Shown: positions 1 to 10,732 of the stretch, piece after piece
Layout: each line of letters begins with the position of its first letter
How positions within the stretch are numbered: position 1 is the stretch's first letter
Source of the DNA: Phyllobacterium lublinensis
Lineage (GTDB): Bacteria; Pseudomonadota; Alphaproteobacteria; Rhizobiales; Rhizobiaceae
Length of the DNA: 64,000 nucleotides
Assembly: GCF_020164435.1 (NCBI RefSeq)
Contig: NZ_JAIUDQ010000009.1
Coordinates: 104,464-168,463, forward strand
Direction: 5' to 3'
Position numbers and translations under genes: made by a program
The notes under the pieces: model-generated
What the model was told of the DNA's origin: nothing
The model's input: only the letters and a program-made list of their open reading frames with translations
The model's database searches: none

Positions 1-266
1 TTCGCCTCTATCACAATGGCGATGTGCCACTGCTGCGCATCATCGAGGCAATGTCGAGCGCACCGGCCCGGATTTTCGGCCTCGATGCAGGTTCACTGCG
101 ACCGGGATCGGCGGCGGATATGACCATAGTCGATCTTGACGAACCATGGGTTGTGAAGGAAGAAGACTTGCGGTCGCGTTCCAAGAACAGCTGTTTTGAG
201 GGTGCGCGTTTTCAAGGTCGGGTCGTTCAAACATTCGTCGCAGGAAAGTCAGTATTCACCCTCTGA
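1..266 (+). CDS. pyrC: Dihydroorotase, C-terminal part (truncated by window edge)
   Basis: The open frame enters from the left edge (first full codon at base 3) and ends with TGA at 264. The visible 87 residues look like the C-terminus of a class I dihydroorotase: a segment ending APARIFGL, then the amidohydrolase 'G-x-AD-hydrophobic-D' strand (GSAADMTIVDLDEPW), and a tail containing SKNSCFEGARFQGRV that is typical of rhizobial PyrC. Dihydroorotase closes carbamoyl-aspartate to dihydroorotate in pyrimidine synthesis. The catalytic half lies outside the window. plsY begins 20 bases downstream on the same strand, so the two may be co-transcribed. Confidence 0.8.
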   Translation, partial: RLYHNGDVPLLRIIEAMSSAPARIFGLDAGSLRPGSAADMTIVDLDEPWVVKEEDLRSRSKNSCFEGARFQGRVVQTFVAGKSVFTL

Positions 267-286
267 AGTGATCAAAAGGATCATGC

Positions 287-901
287 ATGTCGGAATTCTT
301 CAACGGGCAAGCAGGATTTCCGCTTCTCCTGTTCGCGCTCGCCTTTGGCTACCTGCTCGGTTCCATTCCCTTTGGCCTCATCCTGACGCGCATGGCCGGG
401 CTAGGTGACGTGCGCAGCATAGGCTCCGGCAATATTGGAGCCACGAACGTCCTGCGTACGGGCAACAAGAAACTTGCTGCGGCAACGCTGCTGCTTGATA
501 TGCTGAAGGGCACAGCCGCCGTCCTGATCGCCGGCATCGCTGCACCGGAAGCCGCGATTGTTGCGGGCCTCGGCGCCTTTCTCGGTCACATTTTTCCAGT
601 TTGGCTGAAGTTCAAGGGTGGTAAGGGCGTTGCCACCTATCTCGGCGTGTTGCTCGGTCTTTTCTGGAAGGGTGCATTAATCTTCGCGGCCGTCTGGCTG
701 ATCGTGGCATATGTAACGCGTTATTCCTCGCTTGCGGCCCTCATCAGTGCAGTCGTGGTCCCCATCGCTCTCTATTGTATCGGTTTGCATCAGATCGCCG
801 CGCTGTTCGTGATCCTGACTATCATCGTCTTCATCAAGCACCGGGCCAACATCCAGCGTCTTGTCTCCGGCACGGAAGGCAAGATAGGATCCAAGGGGTG
901 A
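287..901 (+). CDS. plsY: Glycerol-3-phosphate acyltransferase PlsY
   Basis: This 204-residue integral membrane protein is the usual length for PlsY, which transfers acyl groups from acyl-phosphate to glycerol 3-phosphate, the first step of phospholipid synthesis. All three family motifs are visible: SIPFG at residues 26-30, the glycine-rich GSGNIGATN loop near 47-55, and GGKG at 111-114 (phosphate-binding). Several hydrophobic segments cover most of the chain. The ATG at 287 follows an AAAAGGA sequence. The TGA stop overlaps the GTG start of dprA (GTGA), which implies translational coupling. Confidence 0.95.
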   Translation: MSEFFNGQAGFPLLLFALAFGYLLGSIPFGLILTRMAGLGDVRSIGSGNIGATNVLRTGNKKLAAATLLLDMLKGTAAVLIAGIAAPEAAIVAGLGAFLGHIFPVWLKFKGGKGVATYLGVLLGLFWKGALIFAAVWLIVAYVTRYSSLAALISAVVVPIALYCIGLHQIAALFVILTIIVFIKHRANIQRLVSGTEGKIGSKG

Positions 902-2025
902 ATGAAGGGAAAGGCATACGCCTTTCCGACAGCCAGCGGCTGAGCTGGCTGCGCCTTATCCGCAGTGAAAATGTGGGACCGGCGACGTTCCGCGACCTGA
1001 TTGCCCATTGTGGCTCGGCCGCCGACGCTCTCGAGATGCTGCCAGAACTCGTGCGGCGCGGCGGCGCGGGGCGACCTGTCCGCATCGCCAGCCTTGCCGA
1101 AGCCGAACGCGAATTGCAGGCCGCGGCACGCATGGGGGCTGCATTCGTCGGGATAGGTGAGCCGGAATATCCGCCGTACCTCAGGCAATGCGACAATCCC
1201 CCGCCGCTGGTCGCGGTCAAGGGTAACCGCGATGTCTTCCGGCTTCCGCCCGTGGCCATTGTTGGCGCGCGCAATGCCTCCTTGGTCGGCATCAAATTCG
1301 CCCGCACGATTGCAAGGCAACTTGGTGAAGCTGGCTTTGCGATCATTTCCGGCCTTGCACGAGGAATCGACACGGCCGCCCACGAGGCGAGCCTTGACCA
1401 TGGTACTGTGGCGGTCATGGCCGGAGGTCTCGACCTGCCCTACCCTCCCGAGAACCTGGCTCTCTACAATGCCATAAGTGCTCGCTTTGGCGCAGTCATC
1501 AGCGAAATGCCGTTTGGATGGGAGCCCCGCGCCAAGGATTTTCCGCGGCGCAACCGCATCGTCGCAGCCCTTTCGCTCGGGTTGGTCGTGGTGGAGGCGG
1601 CGGAGCGCTCCGGTTCGCTGGTCAGTGCACGGCTCGCTGGCGAACTTGGACGGCTTGTCTTCGCAGTACCCGGCTCCCCGCTGGACCCGCGCGCAAAGGG
1701 CACAAATGGATTGTTGAAGAACGGCGCTATCGTGACCACATGTTCCGATGACGTCATAACCGCCCTGATGCCGCTTGTTGAGCGACCTGCCACCGACGAT
1801 GCCTTCCTGGCGCCGGAGTTTGATTTTCCGCCGATGAATGTACCTGACGAATCCGACCGGGACCGCGTCGTCAATTTGCTCGGTCCCGTTCCGGTTGAAA
1901 TCGATGAGCTTATCCGCACAAGCGAACTGCATCCGTCAGTGGTAATGCTGATTCTGCTGGAACTCGACCTTGCCGGTCGCCTGCAACGCCAATCAGGCGG
2001 ATATGTTTCGCTTATCTACTCCTGA
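898..2025 (+). CDS. dprA: DNA-processing protein DprA
   Basis: DprA (Smf) binds single-stranded DNA and loads RecA in natural transformation; many non-competent bacteria keep it. The chain of 375 residues has an N-terminal helical region, then the Rossmann-like DprA fold with VGARNAS near 122-128, SGLARGID near 151-158 and PRRNRI further on. A C-terminal winged-helix-like segment ends the protein. I chose the GTG at 898 because it overlaps the plsY stop and has an AAGGGG sequence just upstream; the open frame extends further back into plsY, but that part is only a shadow of plsY. Its 3' end overlaps the tail of the convergent small gene at 1993-2193 by about 33 bases. Confidence 0.92.
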   Translation: MNEGKGIRLSDSQRLSWLRLIRSENVGPATFRDLIAHCGSAADALEMLPELVRRGGAGRPVRIASLAEAERELQAAARMGAAFVGIGEPEYPPYLRQCDNPPPLVAVKGNRDVFRLPPVAIVGARNASLVGIKFARTIARQLGEAGFAIISGLARGIDTAAHEASLDHGTVAVMAGGLDLPYPPENLALYNAISARFGAVISEMPFGWEPRAKDFPRRNRIVAALSLGLVVVEAAERSGSLVSARLAGELGRLVFAVPGSPLDPRAKGTNGLLKNGAIVTTCSDDVITALMPLVERPATDDAFLAPEFDFPPMNVPDESDRDRVVNLLGPVPVEIDELIRTSELHPSVVMLILLELDLAGRLQRQSGGYVSLIYS

Positions 2026-2193
2026 GCGGGCACCAATATCCTTGCGCAACTGATCACTGCTTTCAATATACGCAATCTCTATAAGATAGGCCAACATTTC
2101 CAAGCGGTTTGTTTTGGCCATTGCCCTCAATTCACCCAGCATTTGCTGAATAAATCTTGCATTTTCAGTCCGATTGATCTGACTATCACTCAT
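1993..2193 (-). CDS. Small conserved-type hypothetical protein (66 aa)
   Basis: This 66-residue soluble protein has no family name that I recognise. The sequence is mostly helical and amphipathic (for example RFIQQMLGELRAMAKTNRLEML and a run of acidic residues afterwards), with no signal peptide or membrane segment. The ATG at 2193 has a clear GAGGA ribosome site 8 bases upstream, which is the main reason to accept it. It converges on dprA with a 33-base overlap of the 3' ends. A similar small protein next to dprA in other Rhizobiales would be expected if it is real; I could not check this. Confidence 0.6.
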   Translation of the reverse strand: MSDSQINRTENARFIQQMLGELRAMAKTNRLEMLAYLIEIAYIESSDQLRKDIGARSGVDKRNISA

Positions 2194-2521
2194 AATTTCG
2201 TCCTCAAATATAAATTTTCATCAAAAATATGCGCTATACTTTAATGTGGGACTGCCTAATTTATACCTACTTAACCTACCGTTTTTTATACTCTAAACCG
2301 GTAAACGAGAAATGACTCGCCATGAATGCACTATAACCTTGAACCTTGGAGAAAAATACCATTAATTGCATAAGTTCGTTGAGCAACCACCGGTTGCATT
2401 TGACGAATTTTGACGTGCAGGCCTTGACGTTATGACGAAGCCTGTTCATTTCACAGGGCCTAATCCGAAGTGAAATTAGTGCTTTTGCAATATGACAAGG
2501 GCAGGAAAGCTCAATTCTAAA
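2194..2521. other. Intergenic region, divergent promoters for the small gene and topA
   Basis: This stretch of about 330 bases is more AT-rich than its flanks and has no convincing gene. It must hold the promoters of the leftward 66-aa gene and of topA. On the plus strand three TTGAC-type hexamers follow one another at about 2399, 2411 and 2432 (tttgacg, ttttgacg, cttgacg). Any of them could be a -35 element, but I could not fix a -10 with confidence. Confidence 0.4.
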
Positions 2522-5134
2522 ATGAACGTTGTCGTCGTCGAATCGCCTGCCAAGGCCAAAACAATCAATAAATATCTGGGTTCGGGTTACAAGGTCCTGG
2601 CATCGTTTGGCCATGTGCGGGATCTGCCCGCAAAGGATGGCTCCGTTCGTCCCGACGATGATTTTTCGATGTCGTGGGAGGTTGACTCCGCTTCGTCCAA
2701 GCGACTGAGCGACATCGTGAAGGCGCTGAAGGAGAGTGACGGGCTCATCCTTGCAACCGATCCGGATCGTGAGGGTGAAGCCATTTCCTGGCATGTGCTC
2801 GAGGTCCTGCAGCAGAAAAAGGCTATCGGCAAGAAGCCCGTGAAGCGGGTCGTGTTCAATGCGATCACAAAAGGCGCCGTGCTCGACGCCATGGCCAATC
2901 CCCGCGACATCGATATGCCCCTGGTCGATGCCTACCTGGCACGGCGTGCGCTGGACTATCTGTTCGGCTTCACGCTGTCGCCCGTTTTATGGCGCAAATT
3001 GCCCGGGGCCCGCTCGGCCGGCCGAGTGCAATCGGTGGCCTTGCGCCTTGTCGCCGACCGGGAAGCGGAAATCGAACGCTTTGTCCGTGAGGAATACTGG
3101 AATATCGCAGCGCTTCTGAAGACGCCGCGCAATGACGGCTTCGAGGCGAGACTGGTTGCTGTCGACGGCAAGAAGCTCGGCAAGCTGGACATCAAGAACG
3201 GCGAACAGGCCGGCGACATCCGCACCATGCTCGAAGGTGCGGCCTTCAAGGCGGCTTCTGTGGAAGCAAAGCCGATCAAGCGCAGCCCCGGACCTCCTTT
3301 CACGACTTCAAGCCTGCAGCAGGCGGCCTCCGGTCAGCTCGGCTTTACGCCCTCGCGCACCATGCAGATTGCACAGAAGCTGTATGAAGGCATGGACCTG
3401 GGAACCGAGACCGCGGGCCTGATCACCTATATGCGAACCGACGGCGTGCAGATGGCACCCGAGGCCATCCAGGCCGCCCGCCAGACCATCGGAAAAGTAT
3501 TCGGCGAAAAGTACGTGCCCGAGAAGCCGCGCTTCTACGCAACCAAGGCAAAGAATGCCCAGGAGGCGCACGAGGCGATCCGCCCGACCGATTTCAATCG
3601 CCATCCCAAGGACATGCGTCAGTTTCTTGATGCTGACCAGGCAAGACTTTACGAATTGATCTGGAAGCGCGCCATTGCCAGCCAGATGCAGTCAGCCGAC
3701 ATCGAACGGACGACTGTGGAAATCGAGGCGCAGAATGGTTCGCGTAGCGCCCAGCTGCGTGCCACGGGTTCAGTCGTGCGCTTCGATGGCTTCCTCGGTG
3801 CCTATACGGATCACCGCGAGGAAGAGGATGTCGACGAGGACAGCGCACGTCTTCCCGAGATTCGCGCTGGCGAGGCACTCATCCGCGAACAGATCAACGC
3901 AACGCAACACTCGACCGAACCGCCGCCCCGCTATTCGGAAGCGACGCTCATCAAGAAAATGGAAGAGCTGGGCATTGGCCGCCCCTCCACCTACGCGGCA
4001 ACGCTCGCTACACTTCGCGACCGGGAATACATAACCATCGAAAAGCGCAAGCTGATTCCGGAAGCCAAGGGCCGATTGGTCATTGCTTTCCTGGAAAGCT
4101 TCTTCAAACGCTACGTGGAATACGACTTCACGGCCGGTCTTGAGGAAAAGCTCGACGAGATTTCTGACGGAAAGCTCAAATGGAAAGACGTTCTGCGCGA
4201 TTTCTGGACAGATTTCTTCGGCTCGATTGACGGCATCAAGGAACTTCGCGTTACCAACGTCCTTGATGCGCTGAATGACCAGCTTGGGCCGCTCGTATTC
4301 CCGCCTCGCGAGGATGGAAGCGATCCGCGCATCTGCCAGCTGTGCGGGACAGGCAATCTTTCGCTCAAGCTCGGCAAATATGGTGCCTTTGTCGGTTGCT
4401 CGAACTATCCGGAATGCAAATTCACCCGCCAGCTCGGCGGCAGTGAAGCGGCAAACGAGAACGGCAACGGCGGCGACGAACCGAAACTGCTCGGCAAGGA
4501 CCCCTATACCGGCGAAGACATTACCGCGCGCAATGGTCGTTTCGGCCCCTATATCCAGCGTGGCGAGGGCAAGGAAGCCAAGCGTGCCAGCCTGCCGAAA
4601 GGCTGGTCGTTCGACACGATGGACCATGAGAAGGCACTGGCACTGTTGTCACTGCCCCGCGATGTCGGCCAGCACCCTGAATCCACCAAGATGATCTCGG
4701 CCGGGATCGGGCGCTATGGTCCCTATATCGCCCACGATGGGACCTATGCAAATCTCGAGAGCGCAGAGGACGTGTTTTCGATCGGGCTCAACCGGGCCGT
4801 CACGGTGCTTGCAGAAAAGCAGGCCAAGGGACCCGGACGCGGACGCGGTACACCAGCGGCACTCAAGGAGCTGGGCGAACACCCCGATGGTGGTGTGATC
4901 ACCGTTCGGGACGGCAAGTATGGCCCCTATGTCAACTGGGGCAAGGTGAACGCCACGCTGCCCAAGGGCAAGGACCCGGCTGTCGTGACGGTCGAGGAAG
5001 CCCTTGCCATGATCGCCGAAAAGGCCGGTGCCAAAGGCACGAAGAAGGCTCCCGCCAAGCGTGCCGCAGCGACCAAGAAGCCCGCTGCCAAGAAACCCGC
5101 TGCGAAAAAAGTAGCAACCAAAAAAGCAAGTTAA
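2522..5134 (+). CDS. topA: DNA topoisomerase I
   Basis: Type IA topoisomerase of 870 residues that relaxes negative supercoils. The TOPRIM domain opens with VVVESPAKAKTI and carries DPDREGE at 80-86 (metal-binding acidic residues). The catalytic tyrosine is Tyr303 in TYMRTDG. One four-cysteine zinc ribbon is visible (Cys605, 608, 626, 632), followed by repeated C-terminal topoisomerase modules (YGPYI/YGPYV motifs), and the chain ends in a lysine/alanine-rich tail (repeats of AAKKPAAKK type) that probably helps DNA binding. I start at ATG 2522, with AGGAAAG upstream, and not at the ATG ten codons earlier, which has no ribosome site. The gene is followed after 10 bases by rnr. Confidence 0.97.
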   Translation: MNVVVVESPAKAKTINKYLGSGYKVLASFGHVRDLPAKDGSVRPDDDFSMSWEVDSASSKRLSDIVKALKESDGLILATDPDREGEAISWHVLEVLQQKKAIGKKPVKRVVFNAITKGAVLDAMANPRDIDMPLVDAYLARRALDYLFGFTLSPVLWRKLPGARSAGRVQSVALRLVADREAEIERFVREEYWNIAALLKTPRNDGFEARLVAVDGKKLGKLDIKNGEQAGDIRTMLEGAAFKAASVEAKPIKRSPGPPFTTSSLQQAASGQLGFTPSRTMQIAQKLYEGMDLGTETAGLITYMRTDGVQMAPEAIQAARQTIGKVFGEKYVPEKPRFYATKAKNAQEAHEAIRPTDFNRHPKDMRQFLDADQARLYELIWKRAIASQMQSADIERTTVEIEAQNGSRSAQLRATGSVVRFDGFLGAYTDHREEEDVDEDSARLPEIRAGEALIREQINATQHSTEPPPRYSEATLIKKMEELGIGRPSTYAATLATLRDREYITIEKRKLIPEAKGRLVIAFLESFFKRYVEYDFTAGLEEKLDEISDGKLKWKDVLRDFWTDFFGSIDGIKELRVTNVLDALNDQLGPLVFPPREDGSDPRICQLCGTGNLSLKLGKYGAFVGCSNYPECKFTRQLGGSEAANENGNGGDEPKLLGKDPYTGEDITARNGRFGPYIQRGEGKEAKRASLPKGWSFDTMDHEKALALLSLPRDVGQHPESTKMISAGIGRYGPYIAHDGTYANLESAEDVFSIGLNRAVTVLAEKQAKGPGRGRGTPAALKELGEHPDGGVITVRDGKYGPYVNWGKVNATLPKGKDPAVVTVEEALAMIAEKAGAKGTKKAPAKRAAATKKPAAKKPAAKKVATKKAS

Positions 5135-5144
5135 GGAAAATCCA

Positions 5145-7465
<2,321 letters not shown>

Positions 7466-7469
<4 letters not shown>

Positions 7470-7897
7470 CGGTACAGACTTTTGGCGCGGACAACGCCCC
7501 GGCAAGACCGGCACGCCCGGTCGGGCGGGCCATGTGGCGCGGTTTCCGCTGCCGCTGCCCGCATTGCGGCGAAGGCAGGCTCTTTCGCGCCTTCGTGAAG
7601 TCCGTCGATAATTGTTCGGTTTGCGGTGAGGATTATACCCATCAGCGCGCGGACGATTTCCCCGCCTACATAACCATCACAATTGTCGGTCATATTGTGC
7701 TTGGAGGGTTTCTTGCGGTTGAAACGCTGGTTTTGCTGTCGAACTGGGTACATCTGGCCATATGGGTGCCGTTGACAATCCTGATGTCTATAGCGCTGTT
7801 GCAGCCGATCAAGGGTGCGATCATTGGTTTGCAATGGGCAAATTACATGCATGGTTTCGGTGGCGAGACCGACGACTTGGAGCCATCGGACCAGTGA
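7466..7897 (+). CDS. DUF983 family membrane protein
   Basis: The protein of 143 residues belongs to DUF983. A zinc-ribbon-like N-terminal part has Cys31, Cys34, Cys50 and Cys53 (CPHC and CSVC pairs). Two adjacent transmembrane helices follow between about residues 66 and 116, and the tail is short and acidic. Its function is not known. The start codon overlaps the rnr stop by four bases, so it is translated from the topA-rnr transcript. The Nudix gene begins five bases after its stop. Confidence 0.85.
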
Positions 7898-7901
7898 TCT
7901 C

Positions 7902-8648
7902 ATGGCAATAGCGCCTGTTACCAGCCTCGACACATCGGCATCGGATCGGGCACGCCTGGTCAGGGTGCGGCCGCGGGACGCGGCATCGCTGTTGCTGGTC
8001 GACCGTTCGGGCAAGGACCTGCGCATTCTCATGGGCAAGCGCCACATGCGTCACGTGTTCATGCCCGGCAAGTTTGTTTTCCCCGGAGGGCGCACGGAAG
8101 CTGCAGATGGACGCATTTCCGCCATTGCCGAACTTTCTGCCCCCGATCAGGCGAAGCTTCTCGATGGCATGGGCAGCCGCTCGAGCATCCAGCGCTGCCG
8201 GGCGCTGGGACTTTCAGCGATACGCGAGACCTACGAAGAGGCCGGGCTTCTTCTCGGGCGGCGGGCTGTCGATCGTCCCGACATCACCCACCCGGACTGG
8301 AGCGCTTTCGTCGAGCGCAACATTCATCCCGATCTTTCCGTGCTGCGTTATTTTGCGAGGGCAACGACGCCACCCGGTGGCTCACGTCGTTTCGACACGC
8401 GATTCTTCCTCGCCTACCGCGATGCTGTGGCCGATACTCTGCCAGAGGCCACGGGACCGTCGCAAGAACTCGAAGAATTGTGCTGGCTCCCGTTCTCCCA
8501 GGCAACACAACTCGACATTCCCGAGATCACCCGCATCATCATCAGGGAAGCCGAGGCTGTTCTGGCGAGCAATCCGACGCTGGAGCCCGGCAATCCCGTC
8601 ATTCAATACCGCATGAAATATGGGCGATTCGTCCGAGAGGTCTTTTAG
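7902..8648 (+). CDS. Nudix hydrolase (CoA/ADP-ribose diphosphatase-like)
   Basis: Nudix enzymes cleave nucleoside diphosphates linked to other groups. Here the signature is split: FPGGRTE lies near residues 60-66 but RETYEEAG, the metal-binding half, is at 108-115. An insertion of roughly 30 residues therefore separates the two parts; split Nudix boxes of this kind are known in the NUDT7/NUDT19 group, which act on CoA derivatives. The substrate is an inference. I start at ATG 7902 because upstream codons in this frame overlap the DUF983 gene. The TAG stop codon is formed by the first three bases of the repeat element that follows. Confidence 0.85.
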   Translation: MAIAPVTSLDTSASDRARLVRVRPRDAASLLLVDRSGKDLRILMGKRHMRHVFMPGKFVFPGGRTEAADGRISAIAELSAPDQAKLLDGMGSRSSIQRCRALGLSAIRETYEEAGLLLGRRAVDRPDITHPDWSAFVERNIHPDLSVLRYFARATTPPGGSRRFDTRFFLAYRDAVADTLPEATGPSQELEELCWLPFSQATQLDIPEITRIIIREAEAVLASNPTLEPGNPVIQYRMKYGRFVREVF

Positions 8649-9000
8649 AGCCTTTCATGATTACACGAAATCATTCTGTTTCTCGTTTGGGGCGGCGGTC
8701 CACCAGGAAGGGCGCGAAGGCCGATGTGGTGCATCGAGCGAGCGGCCTGACGCCGTGGGCGCCCGCCAAACGGAAACCCAGCCGTTGGTTTGCAGATGCA
8801 GACCAACAAGCTGTCAAACCCGCTGATCGAATTATCCGCGTTTCTCCTAAACGCGGTTCGATCAGTGGGCCGGGCAGGTTTGGGCCAAATCCTTCGGCCT
8901 TCGGCTTGTCCGGGCGACCAGCCCGGCCTTCGCCTCAGCCCTCGACCTTGTCCCAAACCTTCACCGGCAGAATGGTTCCGTGGAACCATGAAAGGCTCTA
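8646..9000. repeat. Mosaic palindromic intergenic element, copy 1
   Basis: The 355-base gap between the Nudix and MFS genes is bounded by a perfect 14-base inverted repeat: TAGAGCCTTTCATG at 8646-8659 and its complement at 8987-9000. Inside are nested palindromic blocks: a hairpin with CCGCGTTT/AAACGCGG arms between 8825 and 8863, aggtttggg (8876-8884) pairing with cccaaacct (8952-8960), CCGGGC/GCCCGG at 8910-8926, and an 18-base hairpin at 8972-8989. No coding potential is apparent. A second element with the same TAGAGCCTTTCA ends lies at 60306-60538. It resembles the mosaic repeats of rhizobial genomes, but I cannot name the family with certainty. Confidence 0.75.
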
Positions 9001-9004
9001 ATCC

Positions 9005-10180
9005 ATGGATGCAACGCAGACGTCTGACCTGACGGCAGTCCGGTCTTCCTGGCGCGCGCTTGTCGCAGCCATCGCAACGATCAGCTCGGTTGGCGTGGCC
9101 ATCGGCCTCGGCATTCCGCTCCTGAGCGTCATTCTGGAAGGCCGTGGCCATTCAGCCACGATGATCGGCCTCAACGCTGCCGTTGCCGGAATTGCGTCGA
9201 TCATCGCGGCGCCATTTGCAGCCCCCATTGCAGCTCGATTCGGTGTTGTGCCGACGCTCCTCGCCATGCTTGTCATTGGCGCTTTTTCCTTTGCCGGATT
9301 CCATTTTTTCACCGAATTCTGGATGTGGGTCGTACTGCGCGTCTTTCTGCATTTCGCGTTGACGATGCTCTTCATCCTGTCGGAATATTGGATCAACGCC
9401 GCTGCGCCGCCCGAGAGGCGCGGTCTCGTGCTCGGCATCTATGCTACCGTATTGTCGATGGGTTTCGCCCTCGGTCCGTGGCTGTTTTCGCGGGTCGGCA
9501 GCGTGGGCATCATGCCGTTTGCCATTGGCTTCGGGATCATCATCTTTGCCATGCTTCCGGTACTCCTCGCGTGGAAAGAGAGCCCGGATTTCCATGAGGA
9601 AGAACATGTACCATTTGCGCCATTCATCTGGGCCGTACCGACCGCTACCGCTGCGGTCTTCGTCTTCGGCGCTGTCGAAACCGGCGGCTTTGCGCTGTTT
9701 CCTGTATTCGGGGCCCGTATCGGCTACAGCGAGGCCAATGCAGCGCTGTTGCTGACGACGATCGGACTTGGCAATGTACTGCTCCAGATCCCGATCGGGC
9801 TGCTCAGCGACCATGTGAACGACCGGCGCAAGATCCTGCTGGCCTGTGCATTGATAGGGCTTGCGGGCATGTGTGTGCTGCCATTCATTTCCGCCAACTG
9901 GTATCTCGTGGCTGCACTGCTTTTCGTCTGGGGCGGCGTCGTCGCCGGTCTCTATACGGTTGGCCTGGCGCATCTCGGGTCACAGCTTACCGGCCGCGAG
10001 CTGGCATCCGCAAATGCCGCATTCGTGTTCTGCTATGCAATCGGTATGCTGGTTGGTCCCCAAGCGATTGGCATCGGCATGGATCTCATGGGTCCTCAGG
10101 GGTTCTCTGTTGCGCTTGCAACCTTTTTTGCGGCCTATGCGATTCTTGTCGGGTCGCGCCTCATCAGCCGCAGGGGCTAG
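9005..10180 (+). CDS. MFS transporter (YcaD-like)
   Basis: Major facilitator superfamily protein of 391 residues with about twelve hydrophobic helices in two halves. The loop after helix 2 carries a weak version of the family's charged motif (AAPIAARFG), and the second half has GLLSDHVNDRRK, a better match to motif A. The overall pattern resembles the YcaD/uncharacterised sugar-type efflux group; no substrate can be assigned. The ATG at 9005 lies just beyond the right end of the repeat element, so its promoter or ribosome site is partly within the element. A probable terminator follows at 10284-10323. Confidence 0.85.
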   Translation: MDATQTSDLTAVRSSWRALVAAIATISSVGVAIGLGIPLLSVILEGRGHSATMIGLNAAVAGIASIIAAPFAAPIAARFGVVPTLLAMLVIGAFSFAGFHFFTEFWMWVVLRVFLHFALTMLFILSEYWINAAAPPERRGLVLGIYATVLSMGFALGPWLFSRVGSVGIMPFAIGFGIIIFAMLPVLLAWKESPDFHEEEHVPFAPFIWAVPTATAAVFVFGAVETGGFALFPVFGARIGYSEANAALLLTTIGLGNVLLQIPIGLLSDHVNDRRKILLACALIGLAGMCVLPFISANWYLVAALLFVWGGVVAGLYTVGLAHLGSQLTGRELASANAAFVFCYAIGMLVGPQAIGIGMDLMGPQGFSVALATFFAAYAILVGSRLISRRG

Positions 10181-10283
10181 CATTACAACCAACACGCGCC
10201 TGGAATCAGCAGCAACAATGTCATATTGCGCTTGGAGTGAGGGACGAGCTTTCGCTCGCCTCCCTTTCCTTATAGGTTGAATT

Positions 10284-10323
10284 GAACCCGGAACACGACT
10301 TGCCAGCCAGTCCGGGTTCTTTT
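10284..10323 (+). terminator. Probable intrinsic terminator after the MFS gene
   Basis: The arms GAACCCGGA (10284-10292) and TCCGGGTTC (10311-10319) are perfectly complementary and are followed by TTTT. The loop is 18 bases, longer than usual. It sits about 100 bases after the MFS stop codon. Confidence 0.55.
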
Positions 10324-10390
10324 CACTGTAAAAGTGATGCTAAGTGGATGTCTTGCGAGCGAATAAATCGATGAGACCATCGAGCTAGGC

Positions 10391-10418
10391 TTGACTTTTC
10401 ACCCGGTTCGGTTAAGTG
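10391..10418 (+). promoter_or_regulatory. Candidate rpmG promoter
   Basis: A TTGACT hexamer at 10391-10396 (preceded by C, as in alphaproteobacterial CTTGAC boxes) is followed after 16 bases by TAAGTG at 10413-10418. The -35 is a good match and the -10 a weak one. The start codon of rpmG is 79 bases further on. Confidence 0.3.
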
Positions 10419-10496
10419 TCCGGCCGAATTTCCGCTTATAGCCACGCTGCTGGACTTGAATAGCGGTCCTCAATAATCAGAACAGGTAAACTGAAA

Positions 10497-10664
10497 ATGG
10501 CTAAGGCTGCGAATATCAAGATCAAGCTTCTGTCGACCGCTGATACCGGTTTCTTCTACGTTACGAGCAAGAACAGCCGTACCAAGACGGAGAAGATGTC
10601 CTTCCGCAAGTACGACCCGGTCGCACGCAAGCATGTTGAATTCAAGGAAACCAAGATCAAGTAA
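10497..10664 (+). CDS. rpmG: Ribosomal protein bL33
   Basis: The 55-residue basic protein begins [18 protein letters not shown] and ends VEFKETKIK, the standard pattern of bL33 from alphaproteobacteria. It lacks the CxxC zinc pairs found in some paralogues, so it is the zinc-free type. bL33 sits at the E site side of the 50S subunit. The ATG at 10497 is preceded by AGGT. A strong terminator follows 20 bases after the stop. It is a single-gene unit convergent with pleD. Confidence 0.97.
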   Translation: MAKAANIKIKLLSTADTGFFYVTSKNSRTKTEKMSFRKYDPVARKHVEFKETKIK

Positions 10665-10683
10665 CCTCGGTCGTCCTGAAAAC

Positions 10684-10711
10684 AAAAATGCCGCCCTCGG
10701 GCGGCATTTTT
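10684..10711. terminator. Bidirectional intrinsic terminator between rpmG and pleD
   Basis: Perfect arms AAAAATGCCGCC (10684-10695) and GGCGGCATTTTT (10700-10711) enclose a CTCG loop. There is a T run on the plus strand and an A run that becomes a T run on the minus strand, so it can serve both convergent genes. Confidence 0.9.
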
Positions 10712-10732
10712 GTTTGTAGTGGCCTGCTTCGT

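Larger units (their letters stand above)
10181..10496. other. Intergenic region between MFS gene and rpmG
   Basis: About 316 bases without a gene. The left part holds a GC-rich hairpin near 10240-10265 and the terminator at 10284-10323. The right part is the upstream region of rpmG with a possible promoter from 10391. Confidence 0.5.

Noticed and set aside
790..1932. A 380-codon open frame antisense to dprA
   Set aside because: It lies wholly under a clear dprA gene, its product has a Cys/Arg/His-rich composition typical of shadow frames in GC-rich DNA, and it has no ribosome site.
8646..9000. Insertion sequence or transposon remnant
   Set aside because: Although it has terminal inverted repeats, there is no transposase fragment, the interior is palindromic, and no target duplication was seen. 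A mosaic repeat fits better.
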